The notes under the pieces: generated by a model
The model's database searches: none
Told to the model about the DNA's origin: nothing
What the model saw: the letters and a program-made list of their open reading frames with translations, nothing else
Translations under genes and position numbers: made by a program
Shown here: piece by piece, positions 11,501-22,439 of the stretch
Numbering within the stretch: the stretch's first letter is position 1
Layout: each line of letters begins with the position of its first letter
Assembly: GCF_902459465.1 (NCBI RefSeq)
Contig: NC_047081.1
Coordinates: 11,313,857 to 11,377,856, forward strand
Reading direction: 5' to 3'
DNA: 64,000 bases
Origin: Asterias rubens
Lineage: Eukaryota > Echinodermata > Asteroidea > Forcipulatida > Asteriidae

Positions 11501-13832
11501 CCCACACTCGTGACTCTGCTGACCAGAAACACCTGTATCCAGGGACCATGAAACGCCTATATATTGTTAACAAACATTTATTCATTCCAGGTGGGACGAG
11601 ATGGCAAAGTATGACCTTCCAGCCTCTTTGAACTTTGTACTAAACGCGACTGGCCAGAAACAGCTGAACTACATTGGCCACTCTCAAGGTATACGTTTGA
11701 CCCAGACTTTTGCACACAGAGTTGTTGGGCCTTACTATTATTCCCTTTTCTAAAAAGTCCTCTCTTGTGGGGTCCCAGTTTAACCCAGTAAGAAATGTGG
11801 GGACTTTTGTTTCCTAGTGTAAAGGCTATTATAGCCCAAAACATCCTCATTTCTTTTTAAGTAAAAGGTAGTTAGCCCAAATTTAAACTTCAGACATAAT
11901 AACTTTGAGGTTTGTGAATAATGCCAAACACGCCGTCAAAGCTACACTTGTGAGTCGAAAATTAAAATAAGCTGTTGCAAAAAGTTTTTTAAATGAAATT
12001 TCATATCCATTCTGTTTTAAGGAACGATGATCGCTTTCGCCGAGTTTTCCCGAAACCAGGAGTTAGCGAAAAAAGTCAAGCTGTACTTTGCTATGGGACC
12101 CGTGGCAACGGTCGGTTACATGACGTCACCTCTGTTTAGATTTCTCTCGGACGATGTGCCTGATACTTTTTTCACTGTAAGTTTTTTTGGTTTCAGCTGA
12201 AAGTTACTTGTACTCACTTATGCACTTGAGTAACAAAATACTCGTACTTGAATTTGGGTTTCTAAGATGCTTTGCAGGATTTTTTTTATGATGGTGTTCA
12301 TGCATAAGGGCTATTAAATGCAAAAGCAAACTCACCAAAATTGTTTTCAATGTGTAATAACACTGCACTCACCGGAGGGCATTTGGAAGCAGCTTGTTTA
12401 ACTTCCAAACACACATGGGATGGCAGTGCTGTTTATTAGCACGACAGTATAATTATTCTGTGATTTATTTTTTAAAGAATTTACAAAATAGGGGGAACCA
12501 CTAAAGTAATAATCTGTAGGTCGCAGGTTGAAGTCGTGCTCTAATTAAGTCGTCTCTGCTCAGGTGCTAAATTTGCATCTGGATAAAGAATCTTATCTGT
12601 GTTTCACACATAAACTGATATATTCTGAGCACTGTGAAAAAGACAAGACAACAAGCCACAGAAATATTAATCTGGTCAGATTTGAACCCATGACCTTTCT
12701 AGAGCAGATGTCTTACCACTAGACTACCAAGCTTGCCCGGTACGTAGCTAGAGACAGGTTGATTTAAATTAAATTTTTGTTCTTTATTTTTATCCTTTTT
12801 TTTTTCCAGGAAGTTCTTGTGGATCTTCACCTGTATGATTTCTTTCCGAGCAACGAGTTCTTCCACTTCCTCGGTCAGACGGTCTGTAGTTGCTCGGACA
12901 CTGTGTTTGCTTGTGAGTTTGTCCTGTCCATGTTCGGTGGGTACAGCAAGGAGCATATGAATGCAACGAGATTACCAGTGTACGTACAGAACACTCCGGC
13001 AGGAACGTCTGTGTGGAACATGGACCACTGGGGCCAGGTTAGTTTAATGGGATATTTGTTTGTGTGTTTGAGGGTTGTTGTTTTTTAGTTTTTTAGTTGT
13101 TGGTTTTTTTTTGGGGGGGAGGGGAATGGGATGGTCTAAAGTAGTTTTCTATTATGGTATGTATTTGTTATATCAAATGTGGGCACCAGGGATTATCTCT
13201 TTAGAAATTGAATTAAGTTGTTTTTTTAATTTTTTTTTTATTTAGATGGTGGAATCGAAGAAGTGCTGCATGTATGACTTTGGCCCTAGTGGCAACTTGC
13301 AACATTATAACCAGGTAGGTTGAGACAGGGTTCTCATCAGCAGAGTGTGGGTTCGAGTCCCAGACACTTGTGCCCTTGAGCAAGGCACTTAACCATAGTT
13401 GCTTAGTTAAACAAAAGTTGGGTAGGTAGTGCATTGTGCTGTATTGGCCAGGCTCCTTGTGGATATACCCATGCCTACTGCCTTAAAAACTGTGGCAGTT
13501 GCCTCCGCTTGCCTACGTGAAGTATCAGGCTTGCTTGTTTTTTTGGGGACCTTACAAAAAAGAGTAACTATTTTCTTGATTTTCCTCTCCAGACCACACC
13601 ACCTGAATACCTGATTCAAAACATGGAAACAAAAGTCGCTCTCTTCTACGGCATGAGAGACACCTTGGCCGATCCAACGGACGTAAAGTTGCTCATCCCG
13701 AAATTGAAGAACTTGTTTTACAATAAAAGCATCCCTACATACGGCCACATGGATTTTATTTGGGCGGTCGATGCTTACGAGTACGTCTACAAAGATATCA
13801 TTGGTCTCATTCTGAACGGAGAGGGCCTTTGA
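8584..13832 (+). CDS. LIPA: Acid lipase (lysosomal acid / gastric lipase family), 8 coding exons, complete
   Basis: Alpha/beta-hydrolase that cleaves triacylglycerols or cholesteryl esters in the lysosome or gut lumen. Coding exons: 8584-8904, 10076-10190, 10886-11084, 11591-11688, 12022-12176, 12810-13037, 13246-13314, 13593-13832. Phases match at every junction, giving 474 aa. Residues 1-22 form a signal peptide. The oxyanion region FLQHGLL lies in exon 3 and the nucleophile motif GHSQG (Ser243) ends exon 4. The acid and base are Asp418 (in MRDTLAD) and His447 (YGHMDFIW), 29 residues apart exactly as in gastric lipase. The NVS glycosylation/start-of-core motif sits at 106-108 rather than ~36 as in human LIPA. 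About 70 extra residues with two cysteines ([16 protein letters not shown]) thus lie after the signal peptide, within the single open exon 1. LIPA versus LIPF identity cannot be settled from one sequence. Confidence 0.94.
9560..9750. repeat. tRNA-like (SINE-type) repeat in lipase intron 1
   Basis: GTGTCTTGCCCAAGAACTTA, GGGGATTCAAGCCCACCCTC and GTTGATGCTCTAACCAG form a Pol III B-box-like 3' half of a tRNA-derived sequence. Related text recurs at 10600-10640, 11455-11540 and 13336-13400. It is degenerate. Confidence 0.45.
10390..10635. repeat. tRNA-derived SINE-like copy in lipase intron 2
   Basis: GTGGCCGAGTGGTTTATAG resembles an A box of a Leu/Ser-type tRNA and is followed by CTTGAGCAAGATGC. 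The right end carries the inverted counterpart CTTGCTCAAGGACACAAGTG plus CCGGGACTCGGACCCAC (B-box-like). It is too degenerate to be a functional tRNA. Confidence 0.5.
11430..11545. repeat. SINE-like fragment in lipase intron 3
   Basis: CACAGGACACAAGTGTCACG, AGAACTTGAACCCACACTC and GACCAGAAACACC match the B-box-containing half seen in the neighbouring lipase introns. Confidence 0.45.
13336..13475. repeat. SINE-like copy in lipase intron 7
   Basis: GTGGGTTCGAGTCCCAGACA is a near-perfect Pol III B box. It is followed by TTGAGCAAGGCACTTAACC, the hallmark seen in the other copies. It sits between lipase exons 7 and 8. Confidence 0.55.
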
Positions 13833-13983
13833 TGATGTCATCATCTAGCCCTCTATGTTAGCCATAAGCCAGTCACTTGACGCAAGAAAAAATTGTCGTA
13901 AATTGTAGTAACGGTGCTCAGTTTACATCTTATAAGACATACAGTTTTTGCTTGAGGTCTACCATGTTGGCATAATAACTGTC

Positions 13984-13989
13984 AATAAA
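13984..13989 (+). terminator. Polyadenylation signal of the lipase gene
   Basis: AATAAA about 150 nt downstream of the lipase stop. A second AATAAA lies at 14076-14081, so either may be used. Confidence 0.6.
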
Positions 13990-14937
13990 GGGGCACAGCC
14001 TTAAAAAGAACTTTAATGTGGTGATTTTTTATAAGAACAAAACTGCAGACATTTTTATATATTTTTTATTTTTGAAATAAACTGTTTATCCTTGAGACAG
14101 TTTAAAGTTCTCGTTTGTAAATGATCATAGGTTAAGTGAATAATCAATGCCCTTTTTAAATTTCCAGGTTTTTACTTAGATTTATTTGTGCAGTTGATTA
14201 AAAATTAATTTGTTTTAGTTTATGAAATTTAAACTGAATGAATTTATTATTTTAAAGAATTTATTATTTTAAAGAGTGATTACAAAACAATGAAATACCT
14301 TCCTTTTAAAGGGTGTGTATAACGGCGATTTGAAAGTTTAAATTAAAAGTGTGAACAGATTTGCACATAATATTAAAACATATTGTACATGGTATGTAGA
14401 TTGTTTTGGTGGAAACTTCCATTAAAGTGAGAGAACGTTTTGATCTCGCATTCATTCCAGCTCCTGATTTGAAAACAGTGAAAAGCATGTTTTGTTTCCC
14501 CACCATGTTCTTGTGACAATGATGATTGATTGAGCGCAAGTTTCCACAAGCTTGTTATTTCTGTACATGTATGTTTGGTCACGCAAAGTACGGAGACCGG
14601 TCTACGACGAGTCCCAAAACTGCCGGTGTTTTAAAGAATACACCATAGTAATTTTCACACAAATGCAGATTTTAGTTGATTGTGCAGTGTGTGTACACAA
14701 ACAATATCTACATTGTAAATGAGAACAAGATTTTATATTTCCAACCACAATTCTCATATAAGTGCCTTTGAATAAACACAAACAAAAATACATGATGGCC
14801 TACTTCATTGAGTTATTACTCTCCTATTTCCTTTTTGTGCTCGTTTGTGTATTTTAAATTTGGTAGATATAAACATGTTGACAAGTGATTCACAGCAGTG
14901 CACAGTGCCTTTTTTAAAATGTGTACATGTATTTTAA

Positions 14938-15258
14938 AGCCATTATACACTTTCGGAACAGAAAAAAAAAAGTTCACAGACTTACAAATAACTTGCAGGG
15001 CTTACAGAAGGTAATGGTGAAAGACTTCTCTTGAAATGGTTTACTTTTTGAGAAAACATTAAAACAACTCAAGATTTACGGACTTTGTTTAAAAACGTGT
15101 TTTGACACGGCGAAACAAGGGTTGGCCTTCCCGTTATTTTCTCCAGACTCCGATGACCGATTAAGCCTAAATTTCTCACAGGTTTGTTATTTTATATACA
15201 AGTTGTGATACACGTGTGGGCCTTTGGACAATACGGTTTACCGAAAGTATCATTTACA
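14938..15258. repeat. Diverged TTAA-flanked MITE, family B
   Basis: It begins after TTAA (14934-14937) with AGCCATTATACACTTTCGG and ends near ACCGAAAGTATCATTTAC. Its interior (TTCACAGACTTACAAATAAC, CCCGTTATTTTCTCCAGACT, CACAGGTTTGTTATTTTATA) matches, in inverse orientation, the well-preserved copy at 34096-34458. Confidence 0.65.
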
Positions 15259-15608
15259 ATAACCTAGTAAGCCGCTTTATTTGTAATGTTTCATTTTGTT
15301 CAGATAGGAAAATCTTTCACTAAAGTTGTGTGTTGAGACAGCAGGGCGCTACAAAATATTTTTCAATCCTGCAGTTTCGCCCATAAAACAGAATTCATGT
15401 AGATACATTCTCCCTTTTTTGTCGTCTTCAAATGAAAGTTTTGATGATAAAAGTGTGATCTCAATAAGATTCCAGTCTCTTTTTTTGCATCACAGCAGTG
15501 CGAATGTTAAATGCTCTGTAAGCTACACCAACCTGCAAAATATCATGTTGAATGAATATTATTATCATCATGAATCGTACAATTTCCGCGTGGATTAAGC
15601 CTTTTGGA

Positions 15609-15630
15609 GGGGGGGGGGGGGGGGGGGGGG
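15609..15630. repeat. Run of 22 guanines
   Basis: Pure poly-G, directly readable, flanked by GGA and AGTAGG. Confidence 0.95.
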
Positions 15631-16946
15631 AGTAGGACAATTTTGAAGGGACACAAAGGCCACAGGGAAACGAAGGCCATTGCCCAAGTTACTACCAGGC
15701 ATCATATGATGAATCATCAAAATTGTCATGAAGACACCTTAACATGTGTACAAGTTAAATCACAAATCAAATCACAGGGAACACAATTTCTTTGTATAAA
15801 ACGGAGAACCCTCCAGTAATGTTATTATTTCCCACTCAAAAAATCACAATCTACTCTAAAAGTAAACAAATACAAAAAATCACTTGCAGTAAAACAATGT
15901 ATTATGGGGGAGTAAATCAGATTTCATGAAAACACACACCGCTTTCTGTGGATTCAGCAACGCATTTCATGTTCAAAAGATGTTTTGCCAAATAACGTCG
16001 TGCAAAATGGAACAGTTTTGTCGTTCGAAATGAACTGCATTAACTGACGACATGTTAATTTTGTTAAAATGTGATACTTTCTTATGGAGAGTACACAAGA
16101 ATACAACTTCCATCATGAACAATTTAAGGGTTTATTATAAAAAGGAATGCATGTGCAACCAGAATTAATAATTTATTTCAAATCTTCCGAACAAAATTTT
16201 TCAGGCCTGAATCACTTGGCTGTTAGTACCCCCCATGTAGACATTGAAAGCTAAATTACATTGACATTTTTTAAAAATCACTACCTACGTATTTTGTGGG
16301 CGTGTAAAAATTACAAGAGGGCCACACAACACTGTCCCACATTGCGAACCAGTGCGATGTAAACCCACTAAGTGACAAAGAGCCCACAGTGCCCCCCCCC
16401 CCACCCCCGAGAGAAACTGACTAAAAACAGTAATTGAAAAGTATATCCTGCTAACTGCCACACATTTGTCGTGTAAATAGTGTCTCACTAACCCACAGGC
16501 TACTTTGGAGAGGTTTGGTTTTTACGATATTTACAATTTGGCCGTTTTCACTGGGCCCGCCAAACCCACGTTGTTTTCTCAACATCACTCATGTACATTA
16601 AATAAAAACTCTCACAAAGTCCTATAAATCCTACGTCAAAAAAAAATAATAATAATAATAATAATTGAGACAAAAATTTTAAACAAAAAAATTAAAATTC
16701 AACAAATTTATCTGAAGAAATAATGACTGATATATCGAACTTCTTGAGATAATATAGGAACCAAGACTACAAAACAAATGGAACATACAACGAACACGGT
16801 TAAAAAGTCAACAGGATCCGTTTGGTCGGTGCCTGCCAACGGTTGACCCAGGCCATGATGGCAGTCGAAGGGGGGTCACCCACAACGGCGACGTTCAATT
16901 GTGAGGTTGTAGATGGCATGATGTATAGTGCTGATGAAGGTTGAGT

Positions 16947-19363
16947 CTATGTTGCTTTCTGCGATCCCTTCTTGCCGATCAAACTCTTGTGGATATGGGG
17001 GATGACACCTGCAAGTAGAGAAAGAAATTAATTACTGCAGGTGATTAACAGACTTGCAAGGAAAAGCAAACAAATATTTCATTGTTAATGTCCTGTTAAG
17101 ATAAAACATGACCCATGAATTATTGATAAGGGGGGGGGGGGGGCAAAGTGTATCTATAACAATCGCAGACATTTATTGTAACTGGTTCCAAGCCCTTGAC
17201 AGCCACACTGTTCAGAGAGAACATTGTTTGACCTAATTTTTTAGAGCTTCGCCCAGGCATATCGCACCAAACTTAATACCATGCCCATCATTGCAATGGA
17301 GAGGCCATGGTCTTCATTGACCAGGGCCTCAAATTTCAAAGAGCTTGAAAAACCATTCACAAAAAGTTTGCTTTCGTGAATGGTTATTTTGACATAATGA
17401 GTATATCTTGACAGGTCCACGTTTTTTTTAACTGGGTACGAATTTGGCAGCGGACCACTGCTAACCTCGATTCATACTTTCTGCGAAGCAAATGTTGGCG
17501 GTGCAATAATCAGAATGCGCCTTTTTTACAGTTAAGCACGGTTCATACTTCCTGCAAAAGCGAAGCAAATTTTGGTGACGCAACATTTCCCATTATAACG
17601 CAGAGAAATTCACTTCGAAACGAAGCATTTGCAGGAAGTATGAACTAGCTTCAAAAGAAAGAACATAGAAAATGTGTAAGATTTTGGAATACATACCACC
17701 ACCAGCGATTGTTGCCTTGATGAGCGAATCCAACTCTTCGTCTCCCCTGATGGCCAGTTGTAAATGACGGGGTGTGATACGTTTGACTTTCAGATCTTTG
17801 CTTGCATTTCCCGCCAACTCTAATACCTGAAATTTAAAAAACAAACAAACAAAAAACATGAATATTTCATACAAAAAACGAAACATAGGCTACAAATACA
17901 ACAAAAATCATAAACCAAAAATAATTTTAGAGCTCGGCTAATCTGGATTAGTAGGCCTACACTTGAGTGAAATCAATCAATGTAATATTTATAAATAAAA
18001 GCAACAATAATTTAGGCCTACACAATTTTAAATCATTTTTAAACAAATGCACAACAGATTTTGAGAAATATTTTCTGTCTACTGCATTTCCCATGAATGG
18101 ATGAATGAATGAAAGTTCCCACAACACAAGCCAAAATGCACTCAATGCAGTAAGTTTGTAAATTTCACTACGGTGGGAGAGCTAATGAAATTATAAACCG
18201 TAATAAAAATGCAAACCTAGCAGGAAGTTTAAAAGATGTTTGACCACTGAATGACGCCCAAACCTTTCCAAAACAAGAAAGTCAAATTCATGTTAATTCC
18301 ATTCATGCACCACACAAAAAAACCCACTCAACTTAACAGAATTATCAACCAAGCTAGGCCTACATTTTTCTTGAAGTAAAACACACCTCATTCATTGTAA
18401 ACCTCACAAGATAATACATAAATATATAAAATAATATATTGTTAAAACAAATATTCATTTGGTGAATAACAACACTGGACAAGAAGTGCATTGTGACCTC
18501 TGGCCTTGTTATGGCGCCGATTTCTGAAAATCGCGCCAAAATTTGTAAACACAAAAGTGGCCCTCGACTTGACAACAACACATTGACAAAAATTAAACAC
18601 ATTTTAAAATTAGAATGAAATACACAAAATACAGTAAAACTAACCAACTTCACATAAATCGGGTACGAAATGAATGTTAGATAAAGAAAGAAATTATTGA
18701 CCACAAATAATAATGGCCAATATTTTGCGGGGGGACAAACGCGCAAATTATCGCGCCAAATTTAATTTTGGTTCTACACAATCTTGGATTTTCTATAAAT
18801 GGACACAATAAAATGACATTTTGGACAAATCTGTAATACAGGTCTAGAAAGGCATCTTTTGCAAACCTACCTCAGCGGTCAAATATTCCAGAATAGCGGC
18901 AGAGTAAACAGCAGCGGTTGCACCAACACGGCCATGGCTGGTCGTTCGGTTCTTCAAATGCCTGTGAATACGACCGACTGGAAACTGCAAAACAAAACCC
19001 ACAAACATGAAATTTTAGAAAAGGTGCATTTATAAGCAATTGCTGTAAATTGTAAAATTTAATTTGACGAAGCAGTGATGATTTTATGTGAGAAATGCTG
19101 CAAACTGTGTGCTTACCTGGAGACCGGCCCTCGCTGACCGTGAAACGGCCTTTGCCTTCGCCTTTCCGGAATCTTTACCTGCTTTGCCTCCTGCCTGGGT
19201 ACAAAAAGTCCGTAAAATATCCGTGTAAATAACATATAAACCCTCGAAATAAAACAACGAATAACAAGAATAAGCGTTAAAGATTACATTAACATAAAAA
19301 ATATGGGCGGATGGCATGAAATTACCAAGTATTTTTAAAGGATTTAAACATTTAGCTCACCAT
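16947..19363 (-). CDS. H2AZ: Histone H2A variant H2A.Z, 5 coding exons, complete
   Basis: Replacement histone deposited by SWR1/SRCAP-type remodellers at promoters and enhancers. Coding exons on minus: 19363-19361 (the ATG alone), 19194-19117, 18984-18871, 17826-17697, 17008-16947, giving 128 aa, the same length as vertebrate H2A.Z. The protein starts [17 protein letters not shown] and carries the H2A.Z-specific [20 protein letters not shown] stretch. The extended acidic patch ([10 protein letters not shown]) is followed by [20 protein letters not shown] and ends GSQKAT. The intron immediately after the initiator ATG is typical of animal H2A.Z genes and rules out a retrocopy or an intronless S-phase histone. 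The few differences from the human protein are near the N-terminus, in L1 and at the extreme C-terminus. Confidence 0.98.
17540..17647. repeat. Palindromic element with GTTCATACTTCCTGC ends
   Basis: The left arm GGTTCATACTTCCTGCAAA and the right arm TTTGCAGGAAGTATGAAC are reverse complements around a short interior rich in GAAGCAAAT/CGAAGC. It lies in H2A.Z intron 4, about 50 bases from exon 4. Fragments recur at 17478-17505, 50470-50500 and 57555-57600. Confidence 0.75.
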
Positions 19364-19403
19364 CTTTGTCTAGCTTGGATCAGTACAACAACCTTCCGTT
19401 ACA

Positions 19404-19486
19404 GATGCCCGCGCGTAAACTGCAAAAAAAGAGACGCTTATAATATATAATAAATGAGTGGATCACGTGGTAAATATCCACCAATC
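19404..19486 (-). promoter_or_regulatory. Core promoter of H2A.Z (TATA-like, E-box, inverted CCAAT)
   Basis: On the minus strand upstream of the ATG there is a TATATTATAAG stretch (about 19438-19449). A CACGTG E-box (19464-19469) and an inverted CCAAT (19481-19485) lie further out. The order and spacing suit a compact promoter with a start near 19410 and a ~50 nt leader. No start site is proven. Confidence 0.5.
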
Positions 19487-20552
19487 GAATGACTGGAAAC
19501 GTTAGCTTATGAATATTCGTGAATCTCCGGCTTTGTTCGGGTTGGTTGTAGAACGATGGGTTGAAAGAGGGCGCTCATTCAAAACGCTGTAACAAAAGAG
19601 GTCATTGATGGTATTTTTTATTGTGTCTCTTTTGATTCAGTGGATGCGTAGTCAGGGGTCAGTCGAAATTCCTTCATTGTTCCACGCATCAGCCAATGTT
19701 AATCTGCGGGCAGTGCGTAAGGATAATGGAGTGTTTGGTTGAAAGATCGATACTTTGCAAAAAAAAATTTTCTGGAAACAAAAAAATGCTGATAGGGTTT
19801 GAGATGGGTGGGGTTACCCGCATTTATTACACCATCCCTTGATGATGCACATTGGAAGTTTGGCGTTGTACAGCAATAGTAGGGAACTATACATACCCAT
19901 GCTGTTACAGAGCCTAACACTTGAATATGTTTTTTAATAACTAAATAATTAAAGAAAAATACATAGTAAGTTGTATAAGATTTCACGCCTATTATTAAAC
20001 CCATTGAACATTTTTTGTCAGAAGGGATAAGTTTCGCCTGTTTGTTTCCATGCCATTCAAGTGTATATCAAGTAAAATATTAGATGTTAGATCAAAGTGA
20101 ATCGAAATTGTGAAACTAAAGCATAAACCATCTCATAAAGCTCATCTTGGAATGTGCCATGCCAGAGGGTCTTTTTCCTATGGCCGCTCCAATCATTGCT
20201 CAAATCAAAGGACTTTTAGAAAGTACTAGATCGTTCAGCAATAATTACGTAAAAGTTTACAACATAATCTGGAGTAACTGCACCATTATTAACTCAAAAA
20301 TATAGAATCATTACAGTTTTTTTTTTTTACAATGTCGTCATTTTGGGCCTCACGTGTGATTCAAAAAAGCAACTTGTTGAAGAATTAAACGGTTATGGTT
20401 ATTAGCGGACTTGAACAAGATGCCAATGGGCATTGTCGTTTAAAAATTCATGTTCTGCTATGCGGCCAATGTGAGCTTGGGTATTATTATTGGACGTTTT
20501 GAGTGTGTTCACTTGTAATGATTTCATTTGATTTTACAATAATAGGCTACAC

Positions 20553-21011
20553 ATGCTTTGTCTCCACTCAGCATATGGCGCTTTATTTCATTTTGTACAA
20601 CGGGGATCAGACCCCCCAAAAATAATGCCAGGCAGGATGTGCCAGATAAACAAAATAGCGCCCTCTCCCATTCACGTCTTTGAAACTAGTTATTCAGTCA
20701 TGTTTTTGCCTTATGAAAATGGGTGGGGGTGGGGCCTCATAAATGTGCACGTTTGTTATTTTCTCGCAGAAGACGAGCACCATTTCGCAGACCAATTATT
20801 AAACTTCAAAGAGGATGCTGAAGATCAAGAATTAGCAAATGAGCCAAGTGCAGACCATCCAACTAAGGAACAAGTTACGCCATGTCATGTAGACAGACGA
20901 TGGTTTCAATTAGCCGAACATCAAAGCTCTCTGAGCACAGAACTTAACATTATAAATCCCTCCCGGATGGTGAAAACAGTTGGCATTCTTTGTCACAAAG
21001 AATCGCCCTAG
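20553..21011 (+). CDS. Hypothetical open frame, 152 codons, unrecognised
   Basis: I do not recognise this protein. Its second half (after a pyrimidine tract ending TTTTCTCGCAG at 20769) has exon-like composition: acidic, Glu/Asp/Gln-rich, beginning EDEHHFADQLLNFKEDAEDQ. The upstream half looks like read-through intron. It could be the last exon of a short lineage-specific gene with a stop at 21009, or a chance frame. No partner exon with matching phase was identified. A nearby palindrome ATTCTTTGTCACAAAGAAT overlaps its 3' end. Confidence 0.2.
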   Translation: MLCLHSAYGALFHFVQRGSDPPKIMPGRMCQINKIAPSPIHVFETSYSVMFLPYENGWGWGLINVHVCYFLAEDEHHFADQLLNFKEDAEDQELANEPSADHPTKEQVTPCHVDRRWFQLAEHQSSLSTELNIINPSRMVKTVGILCHKESP

Positions 21012-22246
21012 CCCTCGTCATTCTCATTATCCAATCCAGTGCAACCATGGAGGTAGAAATAGCCAAACCAAGATTGCAAGGTAAAATCAGTGTGGCCTTC
21101 ATTGGCGTGAAAACTTTCTGTGTTCATTATAGCTATTACACACACAGTGAACACAACAAAAGCCCCCCCCCCCCCTTTTTTTTTTTATAAAGCACACAAA
21201 TGTGCTAAGCATGGTAAAATCTTGCTTAGCTGAAACAAGTTACCAGCCCAAAAGGCAAATTACATTGTTCCCGTCACCCGTATCTATAAGAAGTATTTTC
21301 AGCAGCTTTATGAAATTGGGTTAGGGAAGGTTGCAGCATCATTAAAGTATAAAATGATAATTACCGAGACAAAGAACTGAACACAAGTTATTTTTTTATA
21401 TGAAAAATGTATTTTATTCATCACAATATAAACATCTGAATCTCTTTATTTAAATAGAATAATGGTTTGCATTAATAGTAATCAATGGGATCACACAATA
21501 GATAGAAAAAAAAAATGTTGTAATAGGGGAATGGTTACCCCATTAATTGACTGCCTTTATATTATTGTTGGTATAGGATACCTGCTGAAAATGCTCACAT
21601 GAATTTAACACAGTGAATGTTTTCAACAAAGCATCTGGTGATAGATGAACACAAGTCTTTGGCAGTAAAGTATAATTACTTTTAAATTACTACAGTGGAG
21701 TTAATTGTACAATGAAAGGGGGGAGAGGTGCCAGCACCTCTTTGATAGCACAAGGTTTTTGATTTGAATTGAAATAATGTAGCTTTTTAATTTGTTGTAA
21801 AATGTTAACATGGATGGTGGGGTTAAATCACCCATTTCGCTTACTTTCAAAATTCTGTATTTGGTTCATTATAGGATTTCATTAGTAAACACAAGACTCC
21901 CTTTTGGTTTAAAATAGTGTATATCAATTTATACTAACAGATAAGGTCTTGAAGTTTGCACTTCTTGAACTAACATTATTACTTTGGTATTTTGGCAACT
22001 TTGTTTGGGCAGGAAAAACAACACAACATTGTTTCAGAAAATAATGACAAACCATTTCATAACCAGTTTACAACTGGCTTTAGATATTTCATAACAGTCC
22101 TAGCCAGTTACGTCATCACATCACATGACGTGGATAAGGGAGTGTGTTTGTTGGTCATCCACAAAATGGGACTTTATTTATTTCTAGAAAATGATCAAGT
22201 ATTTAATATTGATTGCACAGAATGAATCATGTTTAAGCAATTGCAG

Positions 22247-22439
22247 AGCCAAATGTCTTAGAGCTGCCAAGCAGGAAGTATTGCTCAACAACTTTCTGCC
22301 AACAAAAGAGGATACCAATCACAAAATGGTACATGTGACATGCTATTGTGGTTGGTAACCTTATTCTGGTAAGCATACCTGTTCTGTGCTTAGCTACTAC
22401 TTGTGCTTCAAAGCAGCTCTTTGAGTTTGTGCCCTGGTT
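22247..22439. repeat. Palindromic interspersed repeat, 'TTAAGCAG' family
   Basis: GTTGGTAACCTTATTCTGGT, TGTGCTTAGCTACTACTTG and CAGCTCTTTGAGTTTGTGCCC align with the copies at 42252-42438 and 59129-59325. Confidence 0.65.

Larger units (their letters stand above)
13990..16946. other. Convergent intergenic region between lipase and H2A.Z; no gene seen
   Basis: The region is AT-rich with no supported exon. It holds a TTAA-type MITE (14938-15258) and a 22-G run (15609-15630). A C-rich stretch lies near 16391-16408 and an (AAT)n-like run near 16648-16662. The 3' UTR of the minus-strand H2A.Z gene enters from the right; reverse-strand AATAAA hexamers (TTTATT on plus) at 16172-16177 and 16131-16136 are candidate ends. 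H2A.Z transcripts are polyadenylated, unlike replication-dependent histones. Confidence 0.4.

Noticed and set aside
13407-13844. 145-codon minus-strand open frame
   Set aside because: Antisense shadow of lipase exon 8 plus intron; the plus-strand frame carries the catalytic Asp and His.
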